Counted from the first letter of the stretch, positions 8,738 through 17,419 are shown. The stretch is 64,000 nucleotides of DNA from Accumulibacter sp. (GCF_036625195.1 NZ_JAZKUG010000001.1:2852001-2916000); one strand, 5' to 3'. Numbers and translations are program-made. The notes: generated from the letters alone by a model not told the origin.

Positions 8738-9244
8738 TCAGACAGCCTTGCGGCGGCTGAAACCAAGGCCGGCCAGCGCCAGGCCGAGCATGCCAAGCGT
8801 TGCCGGCTCGGGAACATCCGCGCGGATGAACGCAGCACCGCCGCTCGTGCCCAAGGCATTCTCGGTGATGGCGAGGTCGATGGTATGGAGGCCGGGCAAA
8901 AGGTAAATCAGTGCCCTGCTCAGTCTCGGGTCAGCCCAGGCGGCGTCGCCATCGAAGGCATTCGACTGGACACCGTCGTCGGCATCCGCGTCGGTGGTGA
9001 ACTGCAGTGCTCCGCCGTCGACCGAGTACGAGAACTCGTCGCCGATGATGTAGCCGTCCACGATCCTCACTTTCACATGCGTACCCGGAGCCACGTCAAT
9101 CGTGTAGGTATCGATGAACGACGGCGCCGTGCCAAATTGGAACGAGCCCCAAGAGCCAACTGGTACCACCGTGGCTGACGCCAGAGGCGCTGCGGCGGCC
9201 AGGGTGGCGGCAACGGCGAGTTTCTTCCATGTGCTGATCATCAT
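8738..9244 (-). CDS. PEP-CTERM exported protein
   Basis: A 168-residue secreted protein. It has an N-terminal signal peptide (MMISTWKKLAVAATLAAAAP...ASA, cut near residue 24) and a C-terminal VPEPATLGMLGLALAGLGF plus SRRK tail. That is the tripartite PEP-CTERM sorting signal (Pro-Glu-Pro, hydrophobic helix, basic end) recognised by exosortase. The middle is acidic and beta-rich with no enzyme motif, which fits a matrix or surface protein. An AAGGAG site precedes the start; two adjacent ATG codons are possible. A sigma-54 promoter lies about 75 bp upstream and a clear terminator follows. Compared with its surroundings it is an intact single-gene unit. Confidence 0.9.
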   Translation of the reverse strand: MMISTWKKLAVAATLAAAAPLASATVVPVGSWGSFQFGTAPSFIDTYTIDVAPGTHVKVRIVDGYIIGDEFSYSVDGGALQFTTDADADDGVQSNAFDGDAAWADPRLSRALIYLLPGLHTIDLAITENALGTSGGAAFIRADVPEPATLGMLGLALAGLGFSRRKAV

Positions 9245-9318
9245 GCTTCTCCTTTGGTTTTCGGTTGATGGTCGCCAAGTGAGGTCGGGGAACCTCAGTT
9301 GGCGGCTGGAACCGTTAA

Positions 9319-9334
9319 AGCAATGACCGTCCCA
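9319..9334 (-). promoter_or_regulatory. Sigma-54 promoter of the PEP-CTERM gene
   Basis: Minus strand reads TGGGACGGTCATTGCT, which matches the RpoN consensus TGGCACG-N4-TTGCT at all but one position and keeps the exact GG-N10-GC spacing. A start of transcription about 12 bp past the -12 element leaves a leader of some 60 bases before the PEP-CTERM start. Regulation of PEP-CTERM genes by RpoN with PrsK/PrsR is known in related floc-forming bacteria. The rest of 9245-9628 holds no gene I can support. Confidence 0.75.
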
Positions 9335-9628
9335 GACATGGATTGGACGTTATATCAGATGGTTGTAATAACCTTGTTGGATGCGCTGTAAAAAAAAGCG
9401 ACAGCTCACTCTTCTGGGCGAGTCACAGGGTTACACTGCGCCGTTCCTTCACATGCGTGTTGTCGGCTGGATGCGTGACGCGCGACCGGCGACCGCAACC
9501 ACTGCAACCGTTCCTCCGGCAGCGGCGAGGGCAAGCAAGACGGGAAACTGCATGGTGGCCAGATGATTCAGCGGATTCAACCCGATTCAACGGCCACCGG
9601 CGCAGGGAACTGCCACCGGTTTCCAGGA

Positions 9629-9901
9629 GGCCGGCTGGCCGCCGAGCTGGCGGTTTGCCGCCGGCGCGTCGAGCGGAAGCGCGATGAGGCCGGGCAGGCG
9701 ATCGAGCGGACCGTCCGGCGGCATCCCGAAGTGGTCGGGGAACTGCAGCGGCTTCTTGCGGCGGCGGACTTCGCCGGCATCGATCGTTTCGTCGGCCGGC
9801 TCGAAGCGCGCGACCGTCGTGCGCCGCTGGCCGCGCTGGCCCGATCCGGCGTATGGTCGGGGCTGCAGGCGACGAGCGGCGCGAGGACATGAGCCATGCC
9901 G
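9629..9901 (+). pseudogene. Partial, internally deleted copy of the DUF2894 gene
   Basis: Bases 9629-9868 match 7894-8133 of the DUF2894 gene with about 11 differences and no gaps. Bases 9870-9901 then match 8432-8463, including the DUF2894 stop and the following ATGAGCCATGCCGA. The missing 297 bp lie between two 10-bp direct repeats in the intact gene, and the loss is in frame. The copy also lacks the first 63 codons and has no start of its own, so it cannot make a normal protein. It may still be read through into the ART-like gene, whose ATG overlaps its stop. This is a duplication followed by a repeat-mediated deletion. Confidence 0.85.
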
Positions 9902-11376
9902 ACGACGCTCGAGCGGCCAGAGTGAACGGCCTCGATACTGCCCGTGTGCGATGGCTGCTGGACCCGGCGGCGAAGGCGCACGGGTTGGCCGAGTTGTCGA
10001 CGCGCTGGCCGGCACTGATCAGCGACGCACGCTGGCTCGACAGTCTGCGCGAGTTCATCACCAGCGAGGCGTACCAGGTGGTGACCCTGCAGACCGGCGA
10101 CGGGCAGGTCCAGGCCCTGGGCCTGGTGACCGTCGGTGAGCAGCCCTTCGCCGAGTCGGCGCTGCTGCTCGTGGAAGCGTGGTGGGTCGGCGATGAAAGT
10201 CCTGCGGCGGCGTGCGCCTGGGCAGCCGCCGTCATGACCAAGGCGGCCGCGATGGATGTCGAGGGCGTCGCCTGGCCGTCCGACGCGCCCGCCACGGCGG
10301 CGTTGCGCGATGCCGGTTCGCTGGCCGGTCACCCGGTGTTGGACGAACCCTTGCCCTTGCGCTACGCGGTGCCCGGGCTCTTCACGGCATTCGGCGCGGC
10401 ACCCACGACGACCGCGCTGATCACGCCGCGCTGCACCTACCTGTGCAACCGCAACCGGCTCGGCGCCCTGGCCGGCGTAGCGAACGACGACGCCGAAGCG
10501 TTCTACCGTGGCGAAGGCCGCGTGGCGGTGCCGCCCTGGTGGCAGTGTGGCGACCTGCACGAACTGGCGGCGCACTTCCGGGCACGCGGCTTTCCCACCC
10601 GCGCGGCGCGTGCCTTCGACGGTGGCGTGCAGGCGCAGCTGCTGCAGCAAGGCTACGTGAACCAGGGGACCGCGTCGATGTCTCGCTCTTTCGAGGTCGC
10701 GGCGCACTACGCCAGCAACGGCGGCAGGCAGCGCGGGCTGGTCTTTCGCATCGACGCGGCCGCGCTGCGCGCACGCGGCCCGGTCTTCGATGCCTGGCTG
10801 ACGCTGCTGGCACACAGCGAAGCGATGATGGGGCGTGACGAGGTGCAGACCTTCGCGACCATCGTGCGCGCGCTCGGGCCGCTCGACGCCGGCCGCTGCC
10901 TGGCGCATTGGGACGCTGTTGCCCGGACGCTGGCCTGCCAGCGCGGCGGCATGCTGCGCGAAGGCGGTGAGTTCAGCAGCGGCGACTACCTCGAACCGGC
11001 AGTCGCCGGCCGGCTGCGTACCGCCGGCGTAGACGCCGCCGCTGCGCAGCGCCTGCTGCGCGCATTGGAGCGCCACGCCATGCGCAGCGCCACGCCCTTT
11101 GCGATGGCACGGACGATCGAGGTCCTGGCGAACGGGAAGACGCGCGACGTTGCCCTGCGCCACGGCTACAAGGTCGCCTTCGGCTTGGCGCTGCCGGCGC
11201 TGCGGGCCGCGCTCGACGGCCAGCACGGCGACCACCGCCAGCCCGGGTGGGACCTCACGGCCTTCGGCTACATGGCCAAGACCTGCCGCGACCAGGAAGT
11301 CTTCAGTAGCGGCCCGATTCCCGGCCACGCGATCGTCGACGCGGTGGTGGTCAACGCGGACGGCTCGCCCGCATGA
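9889..11376 (+). CDS. Unknown protein with ADP-ribosyltransferase-like features
   Basis: A 495-residue protein from the ATG at 9889, which overlaps the stop of the DUF2894 remnant (ATGA) and has a GAGG site; an earlier ATG at 9853 lies in the remnant. I do not recognise a named family. The segment around FYRGEGR (near 205), followed by TASMSRSFEVAAHYAS (near 265) and GRDEVQTF (near 318), follows the order R, S-x-S, E/Q of ADP-ribosyltransferases. That is suggestive only. No signal peptide or membrane segment is seen. A 180-bp piece of the gene is repeated at 13058-13237. A toxin or effector role would be a guess. Confidence 0.55.
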   Translation: MSHADDARAARVNGLDTARVRWLLDPAAKAHGLAELSTRWPALISDARWLDSLREFITSEAYQVVTLQTGDGQVQALGLVTVGEQPFAESALLLVEAWWVGDESPAAACAWAAAVMTKAAAMDVEGVAWPSDAPATAALRDAGSLAGHPVLDEPLPLRYAVPGLFTAFGAAPTTTALITPRCTYLCNRNRLGALAGVANDDAEAFYRGEGRVAVPPWWQCGDLHELAAHFRARGFPTRAARAFDGGVQAQLLQQGYVNQGTASMSRSFEVAAHYASNGGRQRGLVFRIDAAALRARGPVFDAWLTLLAHSEAMMGRDEVQTFATIVRALGPLDAGRCLAHWDAVARTLACQRGGMLREGGEFSSGDYLEPAVAGRLRTAGVDAAAAQRLLRALERHAMRSATPFAMARTIEVLANGKTRDVALRHGYKVAFGLALPALRAALDGQHGDHRQPGWDLTAFGYMAKTCRDQEVFSSGPIPGHAIVDAVVVNADGSPA

Positions 11377-11514
11377 TCCGGGGCTGCAACACCGGCGGCG
11401 CGGCGGCCCAGCGCTGGCCTGTATCCGGCGGGCGCCCGTTTCAAGGCTTGATGATCGTCACCAGGATCTGGCACAGTGCCTTTCTTGCCCCTGACGCTGC
11501 ATTCGAGGAACGAC

Positions 11515-12258
11515 ATGAAACCCTTTCGCATGCTCCTGGCCGCAGTGGCTTCCCTGTTCTTGATGGCTTTCTCCCTTGCCCACGCGGACGAAATCGAAGC
11601 CCGTGCGGTGCAGTTTGCACAAGGCAAGTCTTCCGCAACGATCAAGGGCTCGCTCAAGGGCGACCAGACGATCGACTACACCCTGCGCGCCCGGGCCGGC
11701 CAGACCATGAGCGTCAGGCTGGCGACGACGAACGGTGCCAACCATTTCAATGTGCTGCCCCCGGGAAGCAATGACGAGGCCCTCTTCGTCGGCTCCAGCG
11801 GCGGCAAGGAGTGGACAGGCGCTTTGCCGGCCGACGGCGAATACAAGCTGCGCGTCCATCTGATGCGCAGCGCGGCGCGCCGCAACGAGACGGCGAACTA
11901 CACGCTGACGGTCGGCATCATTGGCGCCGCCAAGGGGGCCGATCTGGGCCAGGCTCCGGCCAGCGACGCCAAGGTCAAGGGCACCCACTACCACGCCACC
12001 GGCCCGCTGGCATGCCGCATGGGCAACGACAGGCCCAGCGAGTGCCAGTTTGGTGTCATCCGCGGCAAGCCGGGCAATGCCGAGGTGCACATCACCCCGC
12101 CGGGCGGCTTGAAGCGCGTGCTGACCTTCATGGGCGACAAGGTCACCACCAACCCCGGCGAGAAGCTCAAGGCCGTGAAGCAGGGCTACGACTGGTCGGT
12201 CGAGGTGAATGACTACGAGCACTACACGATCCCGGAAGCGGTGATTTCGGGCGGGTGA
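11515..12258 (+). CDS. Secreted protein resembling g-type lysozyme inhibitors
   Basis: A 247-residue protein whose start at 11515 is supported by an AGGA site 8 bp upstream and a following signal peptide (MKPFRMLLAAVASLFLMAF, ending SLAHA). The mature part starts with blocks such as RAVQFAQGKSSATIKG and AGQTMSVRLATTN and includes WTGALPADGEYKLRVHLMR, a pattern I associate with proteins annotated as g-type lysozyme inhibitors (PliG-like). It would protect periplasmic peptidoglycan. The C-terminal 80 residues contain an extra domain with two Cys (C-R-M-G...S-E-C) that could form a disulfide. Annotation is by resemblance, so moderate confidence. Confidence 0.65.
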   Translation: MKPFRMLLAAVASLFLMAFSLAHADEIEARAVQFAQGKSSATIKGSLKGDQTIDYTLRARAGQTMSVRLATTNGANHFNVLPPGSNDEALFVGSSGGKEWTGALPADGEYKLRVHLMRSAARRNETANYTLTVGIIGAAKGADLGQAPASDAKVKGTHYHATGPLACRMGNDRPSECQFGVIRGKPGNAEVHITPPGGLKRVLTFMGDKVTTNPGEKLKAVKQGYDWSVEVNDYEHYTIPEAVISGG

Positions 12259-12259
12259 G

Positions 12260-12709
12260 ATGGACTGGAGCTTGCTTCCAGGCGCGCGCCGACCATCCCC
12301 GGATTCCTGCCCGAAGGGTGATCTGTCGTTGCAGGTACTGCCAGCAGCGGCGAGCCGGATTGCCTTGTGGCTTGCCGGAGGGGCGTCCGTGATTCTCGGT
12401 GCGATCAACGGCCATGACGGCCTGACGGGCAGTCTCGCCACAAGGTTTCGTGTCGTGACGTTCGTCGCTGCGCTGTTTTTCGTCCTCGCTGGTCTGGGGT
12501 TCCTTGTGCTCGAGCGCGGTCTTTCCACGATCAGGCGGTTTCCTGCCGGTCATCCGGGGGCGAGCGAGATGCCGCCCGAACTCGGCAGGGCCTGGCGGAA
12601 GGTCTTCTGTGTGCTCGCTCTGGCCGGCGGAGGATACTTCATCGTTGTCTGTTCAGCGATCATGACGGTCGTTTCCCGCTTGCGGAGCGGGGTCCATCTA
12701 TTCGGATGA
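12260..12709 (+). CDS. Small membrane protein of unknown function
   Basis: A 149-residue protein starting one base after the preceding stop, so probably co-transcribed with the secreted protein. Three hydrophobic stretches at about 33-49, 63-83 and 115-138 suggest three membrane helices, with a Pro/Gly-rich loop between the second and third. No catalytic motif is visible and I do not recognise the family. It is the last intact gene before the rearranged stretch with transposase and gene fragments. Confidence 0.55.
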   Translation: MDWSLLPGARRPSPDSCPKGDLSLQVLPAAASRIALWLAGGASVILGAINGHDGLTGSLATRFRVVTFVAALFFVLAGLGFLVLERGLSTIRRFPAGHPGASEMPPELGRAWRKVFCVLALAGGGYFIVVCSAIMTVVSRLRSGVHLFG

Positions 12710-12864
12710 GCGGAAGCTGGATCGAATACCGGTCCAGGTGAACGCTTGCTCAGGGATTGACCCGGCAGCGCTTTGTTGCCGCCGTGGAAGGCTGCCCCAT
12801 GGCCTAGACGAGCCCCAATGCGCCCTCTGTGCGGAATGTTCCAGGTACTTGGCTGCCGTCGATT

Positions 12865-13010
12865 CTGGATGGACAACGGCGGTATGCGCATGTGACGGGA
12901 TTGCGCAGCGATGGCGTGGCGCCGGAGATCCTCGGCATGAGCGCGATCATCAGCGACGAGAGTCTGCGGCGGGCGCTCGCGCACTTGGCACCCGCAGCGA
13001 AGCGCTGTTC
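12865..13010 (+). pseudogene. Transposase remnant (IS4/IS1380-like group)
   Basis: In one plus-strand frame this stretch encodes RRYAHVTGLRSDGVAPEILG followed by MSAIISDESLRRALAHL. That pattern (an aromatic-Ala-x-Thr stretch, GDGV-like block, LGM, then SDESLRRAL) is typical of the N-terminal third of IS4/IS1380-type transposases. No inverted repeats and no catalytic DDE part are present, so only a fragment survives. It directly precedes a displaced piece of the ART-like gene, which makes it the likely agent of the local rearrangement. Flanking sequence 12710-12860 has no recognisable gene. Confidence 0.45.
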
Positions 13011-13057
13011 CGAGGCGGAGCGTCTGGAGCGAGAAGCTCGTTTTGGCGCGAACCGGC

Positions 13058-13237
13058 GCCCGGACGCTTGCCTGCCAGCGCAGCGGCATGCCGCGCGAAG
13101 GCGGTAAGTTCAGCCGCGGCGACTACCTCGACCCGGCAGTCGCCGGCCGGCTGCGTGCCGCGAGCGTAGACGCCACCGCTGCGCAGCGCCTGCTGCGCGC
13201 ACTGGAGCGCCACGCCACGCCCTTTGCGATGGCACGG
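13058..13237 (+). pseudogene. Duplicated fragment of the ART-like gene
   Basis: This 180-bp stretch matches 10921-11112 inside the ART-like gene at about 90% and in the same reading frame (RTLACQR, REGG, AVAGRLR, AAQRLLRALERHA). It lacks 12 bp between two GCC repeats. It has neither the gene's start nor its end, so it is non-functional. It lies between the transposase remnant and the mrr gene. Confidence 0.85.
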
Positions 13238-13264
13238 CCCTGGAGCGTCGGCTGGCCCGCAGCG

Positions 13265-14191
13265 TCAGAGACCGACCTCGCCTTCCTCGAAATAGTCGGA
13301 GTCGATGCGTTTGACGGTGTATGAGGCTGAAACCGAAACGCCCACGTCGAAGTCGATCATCAGGTTGGCAAGCAGCTGTCCATCGATCAGCACGACGGTG
13401 GTGGCGATGCGGGATGCGTAGTCAACCGCCTCGGCGGTGTAGGCCGAGGTGGTGATGAACACCCCTTTCTTCGCCCGCTGACCCTGCAGTGCGCCGACGA
13501 ACTTCTGGATCTCCGGGCGACCGACCGAACCCTGCCATTTCTTCGCCTGAATGTAGATGGTGTCGAGACCAAGACGGTCTTCCTTGATGATTCCGTCAAT
13601 CCCCCCATCGCCACTTCGTCCGATGCGCTCACCCGCGTCGCGACGCGAGCCGCCGTACCCCATCTTGACCAGAAGCTCGACGACAAGGCGCTCGAAGAAG
13701 GTGGGAGAACACGAAAGGATGCGACTGAGAATGTCTTGAGCCAGTCTGAGGCGCAGGCCCTGGTGGGCCAGTTCAAGCGTTTCTTCGGGTGTCTGCACCG
13801 CGCCGATGACGACGGGGTCCGTCGTTGCCGGTTCCCGATTGCTCCGCGATGCATCGCGGAACTCGATGAATTCGGCAAAGCGTTCAAGATACTTGGCGTC
13901 GATTCTCGTCGGTTTTTCGTCAAGGGTCATTCTTCCGCGAGGGGTGATGCACAGCGATCCTCGGCGCGGTGACTCCAGGAGTCCCGCCTTCTTGAGGTAG
14001 GAATTGGCCCAGCCAACCCGGTTGTTGAAAGCCGCCTGCTGGCCACTGACCAGGAGTTCGCTTCGTTCGGCCGGAGTGAGCTGAAACTCGGTGGCGAGAA
14101 CCTCGACGGCTTCACGTGTGGTGTGGTCGTTGCCGTCGGCAGCAAAACGAAGCAGCGGCAGCATCAGCGTCTGGTAGTCAGGAATGGGCAT
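13265..14191 (-). CDS. mrr: Mrr-type restriction endonuclease
   Basis: A 308-residue protein of the Mrr family, which cuts modified foreign DNA without a partner methylase. The N-terminal half (about 1-150) is the winged-helix Mrr_N domain; the C-terminal half has the PD-(D/E)xK nuclease pattern, with GGIDG near residue 220 and IYIQAKKW about 15 residues later, followed by VGRPEIQKFVGAL. The ATG at 14191 is preceded by AAAGGAA; upstream in-frame starts lack a site. It is a lone defence gene next to the rearranged region, with no methylase nearby. Length fits the family (about 300). Confidence 0.92.
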   Translation of the reverse strand: MPIPDYQTLMLPLLRFAADGNDHTTREAVEVLATEFQLTPAERSELLVSGQQAAFNNRVGWANSYLKKAGLLESPRRGSLCITPRGRMTLDEKPTRIDAKYLERFAEFIEFRDASRSNREPATTDPVVIGAVQTPEETLELAHQGLRLRLAQDILSRILSCSPTFFERLVVELLVKMGYGGSRRDAGERIGRSGDGGIDGIIKEDRLGLDTIYIQAKKWQGSVGRPEIQKFVGALQGQRAKKGVFITTSAYTAEAVDYASRIATTVVLIDGQLLANLMIDFDVGVSVSASYTVKRIDSDYFEEGEVGL

Positions 14192-14285
14192 GCGGTTCCT
14201 TTGACTCGTGGCCAGTTCGCGAAGTGCCCCGTTGGCACGGATCGGGCGGTCGATGGCCAAGCTCGCTGGCGGGATGCCAGCGGTG

Positions 14286-14522
14286 TCAGGCCTTCTTCAG
14301 CAGACGGTAGACGAAAAGGATCAGCATGGCGCCGAGGATCGAGCCGATCCAGCCGACCGGCGCATGCAGTCCCAGTCCCTTGGCGACGAAGTTGCCGACG
14401 AAGGCGCCGGCGATGCCGAGGAGGGTGGTGACGATCACGCCGCCCGGGTCGCGTCCCGGCATCAGCAACTTGGCGATGGCGCCGACGATGAGGCCGACGA
14501 TCAGGGTAACGATGAGGTCCAT
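14286..14522 (-). CDS. GlsB/YeaQ/YmgE family membrane protein
   Basis: A 78-residue, very hydrophobic and Gly-rich protein with three predicted membrane helices (about 3-20, 29-48, 55-74). The pattern MDLIVTLIVGLIVGAIAKLL plus PGRDPGG is characteristic of the transglycosylase-associated (GlsB/YeaQ/YmgE) family, small membrane proteins often induced by stress. An AGGA site precedes the ATG. A promoter-like repeat lies about 100-150 bp upstream on the same strand. Its precise role is unknown. Confidence 0.9.
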   Translation of the reverse strand: MDLIVTLIVGLIVGAIAKLLMPGRDPGGVIVTTLLGIAGAFVGNFVAKGLGLHAPVGWIGSILGAMLILFVYRLLKKA

Positions 14523-14621
14523 GGTCTTGTCCTGGGTGGGAGGGCAGGCCGTCCTCCGGCGGACGGGACGACGGTCGTCAAGGGGCCTGGTTCCTGGCCG
14601 AGAAGGAGAGGAACCTGCACC

Positions 14622-14668
14622 GCCATGCGGGAAGTATCTCCGCTCCTGCAAGCGATCGTCAACCGCGG
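14622..14668 (-). repeat. Promoter-like repeat, copy 1
   Basis: On the minus strand the core GGAGCGGAGATACTTCCCGC is identical in copy 2 at 20009-20055, and the flanks are mostly identical. Both copies contain TTGAC(G/C) and, 18 bp further, GATACT, which can serve as -35 and -10 elements. This copy points toward the GlsB/YeaQ gene. Conservation of half the spacer and of bases past the -10 suggests a site for an extra regulator. The rest of 14523-14920 shows nothing recognisable. Confidence 0.6.
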
Positions 14669-14923
14669 AAGTGCTCGAGTCCGGAGGGCCTTTCGCTGGT
14701 TCGGGCAACAGACCCGGCGATTGACGCCGTTGGCTGGCCGTCCATGTGCGCCCCGCGGGTGGCTGGACTTCCTGTCCTCGGGATCTCCGCACGACTGCGT
14801 ACAGCATGCGCGCATCCGGCTTGACCCTCGGCCGCTGCCGACGAGCGCCGGAGCCACTCACGGCCGGCCGGCATCGCCGACACCCCGATTGACCGCAGTT
14901 GAGCAGCTGCGTATCCTCGCTTG

Positions 14924-17413
14924 GTGCCAGCGAACTTACTGTCCCGCGACGAAAGTCTGCTTCCCCGGTCACGCTTGCGTGTCATCGCGGGCATCATCCT
15001 GGGCTTGCTGGCGATCGTGCCGCTGCTCGGCGCGGGTATCTACTACCTGGAGTCCCCGCGTCTGCAGCAGCAGGCGTTCTCCGATCTGGATGCGATCGCC
15101 AACCTGAAGGTGGGTCAGATCGAAGCCTGGCTGGACGAGAGAAGAGGGGATGCGCTGGTCCTCAGTGCCAGCCCAGGGCTCATCGACGATGCGCTACGGT
15201 TGGCACGGGGTGCCGATGCCGGCGCACGACAGCGCGTCGAGGAACGTCTGGCAACGCTGCGACGGGCGTACGCCTACGACGGTTTCGTTCTCGTCGACGA
15301 CGAGGCGCGACCGATCGTGGTCACCGGCTCGCACGAAAGCAGCGCCGAAGTGCCCGTACGCAAGGCGCTGCAGACCGCGTTCGAGACCCGCGAGGTGGCG
15401 ACAACGGATCTCTATCGGAGCGCTGCGGGCCGTGTCCACCTGGACTGGATCGCGCCGCTGGTGAAGGAAGTGGATGGCCGACGGGGCGTGGTCGGTGCCG
15501 TCATCCTCGACACTCCGGTCGAACGGGTCGTCTTTCCGTTGATCCAGAGCTGGCCGACGCCGAGTCCGACCGCCGAGACCTTGCTGGTGCGCCGACACGC
15601 AGACAGGGTCCTCTATCTGAACGAGTTGCGCCATCGCCCGGACACCGCGCTGATCTTCAGTCAGGCGCTCGATGATCCGCAACTGGCGGCAGCTCGTGCC
15701 GTCCTGGCGGGCAGCGCGCAGATCATGGAGGGGACGGATTACCGCGGGGTCAGAGTCCTCGCAGCGACGAGACCGGTCCGCGGTACGCCGTGGCATCTGG
15801 TGGCGAAGATCGATCGCGATGAGGTCCTGTCGCCGCTGCGCAGGCTGGTTTTCTGGGTCAGCCTCGTGGCAAGCCTGGCCGTTCTCGCCGTCACGGTCCT
15901 GATCCTGCTGCTGTTGCGCCAGCAAAGGCGAATGCACGAGCTCGAACTGGCTGCGCAGGGCATGGAGAAGGACCGACTGCTCCGCTTCTTCTTTGATCTT
16001 CCACTCGTCGGCATGACGATTCTTGCGGCCGACAGCATGCGCTGGCTGCATTTCAACGACCGCCTCTGCGAGCTCCTCGGTTATTCGCGCGACGAGATGC
16101 TCGACCTGAGCTGGCCGCGGCTCACCTACCCCGAGGATCTCGCTGCCGACGGCATGCACTTCGAACGTCTGCGGCGCGGCGAGAGCGACGGCTTCCGGGC
16201 CGACAAGCGCTTCGTTCGCAAGGATGGCAGGGTGATCAACGTGACGACGGACGTGCAGACGGTTCGCCATGAGGACGGCCGCGTGGACTTCTTCGTCGCA
16301 ATGGTGCAGGACATCACGGCACGCCTGCAGGCCGAGGGTTTCGCGCAGGAGATCCTGGACCATGTCGAGCAGGGCTTTGTCGTCTATGACCGGACGCTCC
16401 GGGTGGTCGTCTGGAACCGCTTCCTCGAGCGGACGATCGGTTTGCCGCGCGAGGCAGCAATGGGCAGGCATCTGCTCGAGCTGTTCCCGGAGGCGCCCCG
16501 CTACGGCATCGATACGCTTGTGGCCCGCGCGCTGGCGGGTGAAGTCGGCGTGGCTGACGATTTCCTGCCGCGCCTGCGTGGTACGACGAAGCTCGTGACG
16601 CCGGACGAAGCAGCGGCTCTGCGCGACGATCCGCGCCTTTTCTGGACCCTGTCGACGTACGCGCCATATCGGGACATCAATGGTGACATCGATGGTGTCC
16701 TGGTCAACGTGGTCGACATGACGACGCTGAAGAACAGCCAGGACTCCCTGCTGGTGTCCAACGACCAACTGCGACAACTGTCCCAGTATCTGGAGCGGGT
16801 TCGCGAGGACGAGCGGGTGCGCATCGCACGCGAACTGCACGATGATCTCGGCAGCACGCTGACGGGCGTCAAATGGGCGATCGCGACCGCCATCGAGCGC
16901 GCGCGACGCGCCGCTTTGCCAGCCGACGCTCAGCTTGCCAACGCGTCACAGCTGCTTGATTCGGCGGTGGATACGATGCGTCGCATCATCAGTGATCTGC
17001 GACCGAGCGTCCTCGACCACCTTGGGGTGTGGACGGCGATCGAGTGGTATGCCGGGCAGATCGAAGAACGGACGGGCCTGCAGTGCCGGGTTGCCCTTGC
17101 CGACGAGGTGGCGGCAATCGAGGTCGATCCGGAGCGCGCAACCGCGATGTTTCGCATCGTCCAGGAGGCGCTGAACAACTGCGTTCGCCATGCCCGCGCG
17201 TCGCGCGCCGAAATCCGCATCCGCTGCGAAGCAGGTGCCGTTATGATTGCGGTCGAGGACGACGGCGTGGGCATCGGCGACGATGCCCTGGTCAGGACCG
17301 AATCCTGGGGCTTGCTGGGAATGCAGGAGCGTGCCGCCCGCTTCGGTGGCGACATCGCGCTGTCGCGCGGAGTCAAGGAGGGCACCATCCTTGTCTTGCA
17401 CATGCCGGTTTGA
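14924..17413 (+). CDS. Membrane sensor histidine kinase (NarL-type) with two PAS domains
   Basis: An ~829-residue sensor kinase. A membrane helix near 20-42 and another near 308-332 enclose a ~265-residue periplasmic sensor (dCACHE-like). Two PAS domains follow (about 350-465 and 470-605). The HisKA_3 dimerisation domain has the phosphorylated His in RIARELHDDLGSTL, and the HATPase has VQEALNNCVRHA, VEDDGVGIG and GLLGMQERA. This domain order belongs to the NarX/UhpB class that pairs with LuxR-type regulators, and one follows after 6 bp. The start (GTG at 14924 or TTG at 14921) is uncertain because no ATG is near. The signal sensed is unknown. Confidence 0.9.
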   Translation: MPANLLSRDESLLPRSRLRVIAGIILGLLAIVPLLGAGIYYLESPRLQQQAFSDLDAIANLKVGQIEAWLDERRGDALVLSASPGLIDDALRLARGADAGARQRVEERLATLRRAYAYDGFVLVDDEARPIVVTGSHESSAEVPVRKALQTAFETREVATTDLYRSAAGRVHLDWIAPLVKEVDGRRGVVGAVILDTPVERVVFPLIQSWPTPSPTAETLLVRRHADRVLYLNELRHRPDTALIFSQALDDPQLAAARAVLAGSAQIMEGTDYRGVRVLAATRPVRGTPWHLVAKIDRDEVLSPLRRLVFWVSLVASLAVLAVTVLILLLLRQQRRMHELELAAQGMEKDRLLRFFFDLPLVGMTILAADSMRWLHFNDRLCELLGYSRDEMLDLSWPRLTYPEDLAADGMHFERLRRGESDGFRADKRFVRKDGRVINVTTDVQTVRHEDGRVDFFVAMVQDITARLQAEGFAQEILDHVEQGFVVYDRTLRVVVWNRFLERTIGLPREAAMGRHLLELFPEAPRYGIDTLVARALAGEVGVADDFLPRLRGTTKLVTPDEAAALRDDPRLFWTLSTYAPYRDINGDIDGVLVNVVDMTTLKNSQDSLLVSNDQLRQLSQYLERVREDERVRIARELHDDLGSTLTGVKWAIATAIERARRAALPADAQLANASQLLDSAVDTMRRIISDLRPSVLDHLGVWTAIEWYAGQIEERTGLQCRVALADEVAAIEVDPERATAMFRIVQEALNNCVRHARASRAEIRIRCEAGAVMIAVEDDGVGIGDDALVRTESWGLLGMQERAARFGGDIALSRGVKEGTILVLHMPV

Positions 17414-17419
17414 GGAGCG

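Noticed and set aside
9577..11328. 583-codon minus-strand frame
   Set aside because: Lies opposite the ART-like gene and the DUF2894 remnant; its translation is Arg/Gly/Gln-rich without any domain. The plus frame has duplicates in the same frame, supporting it as coding.
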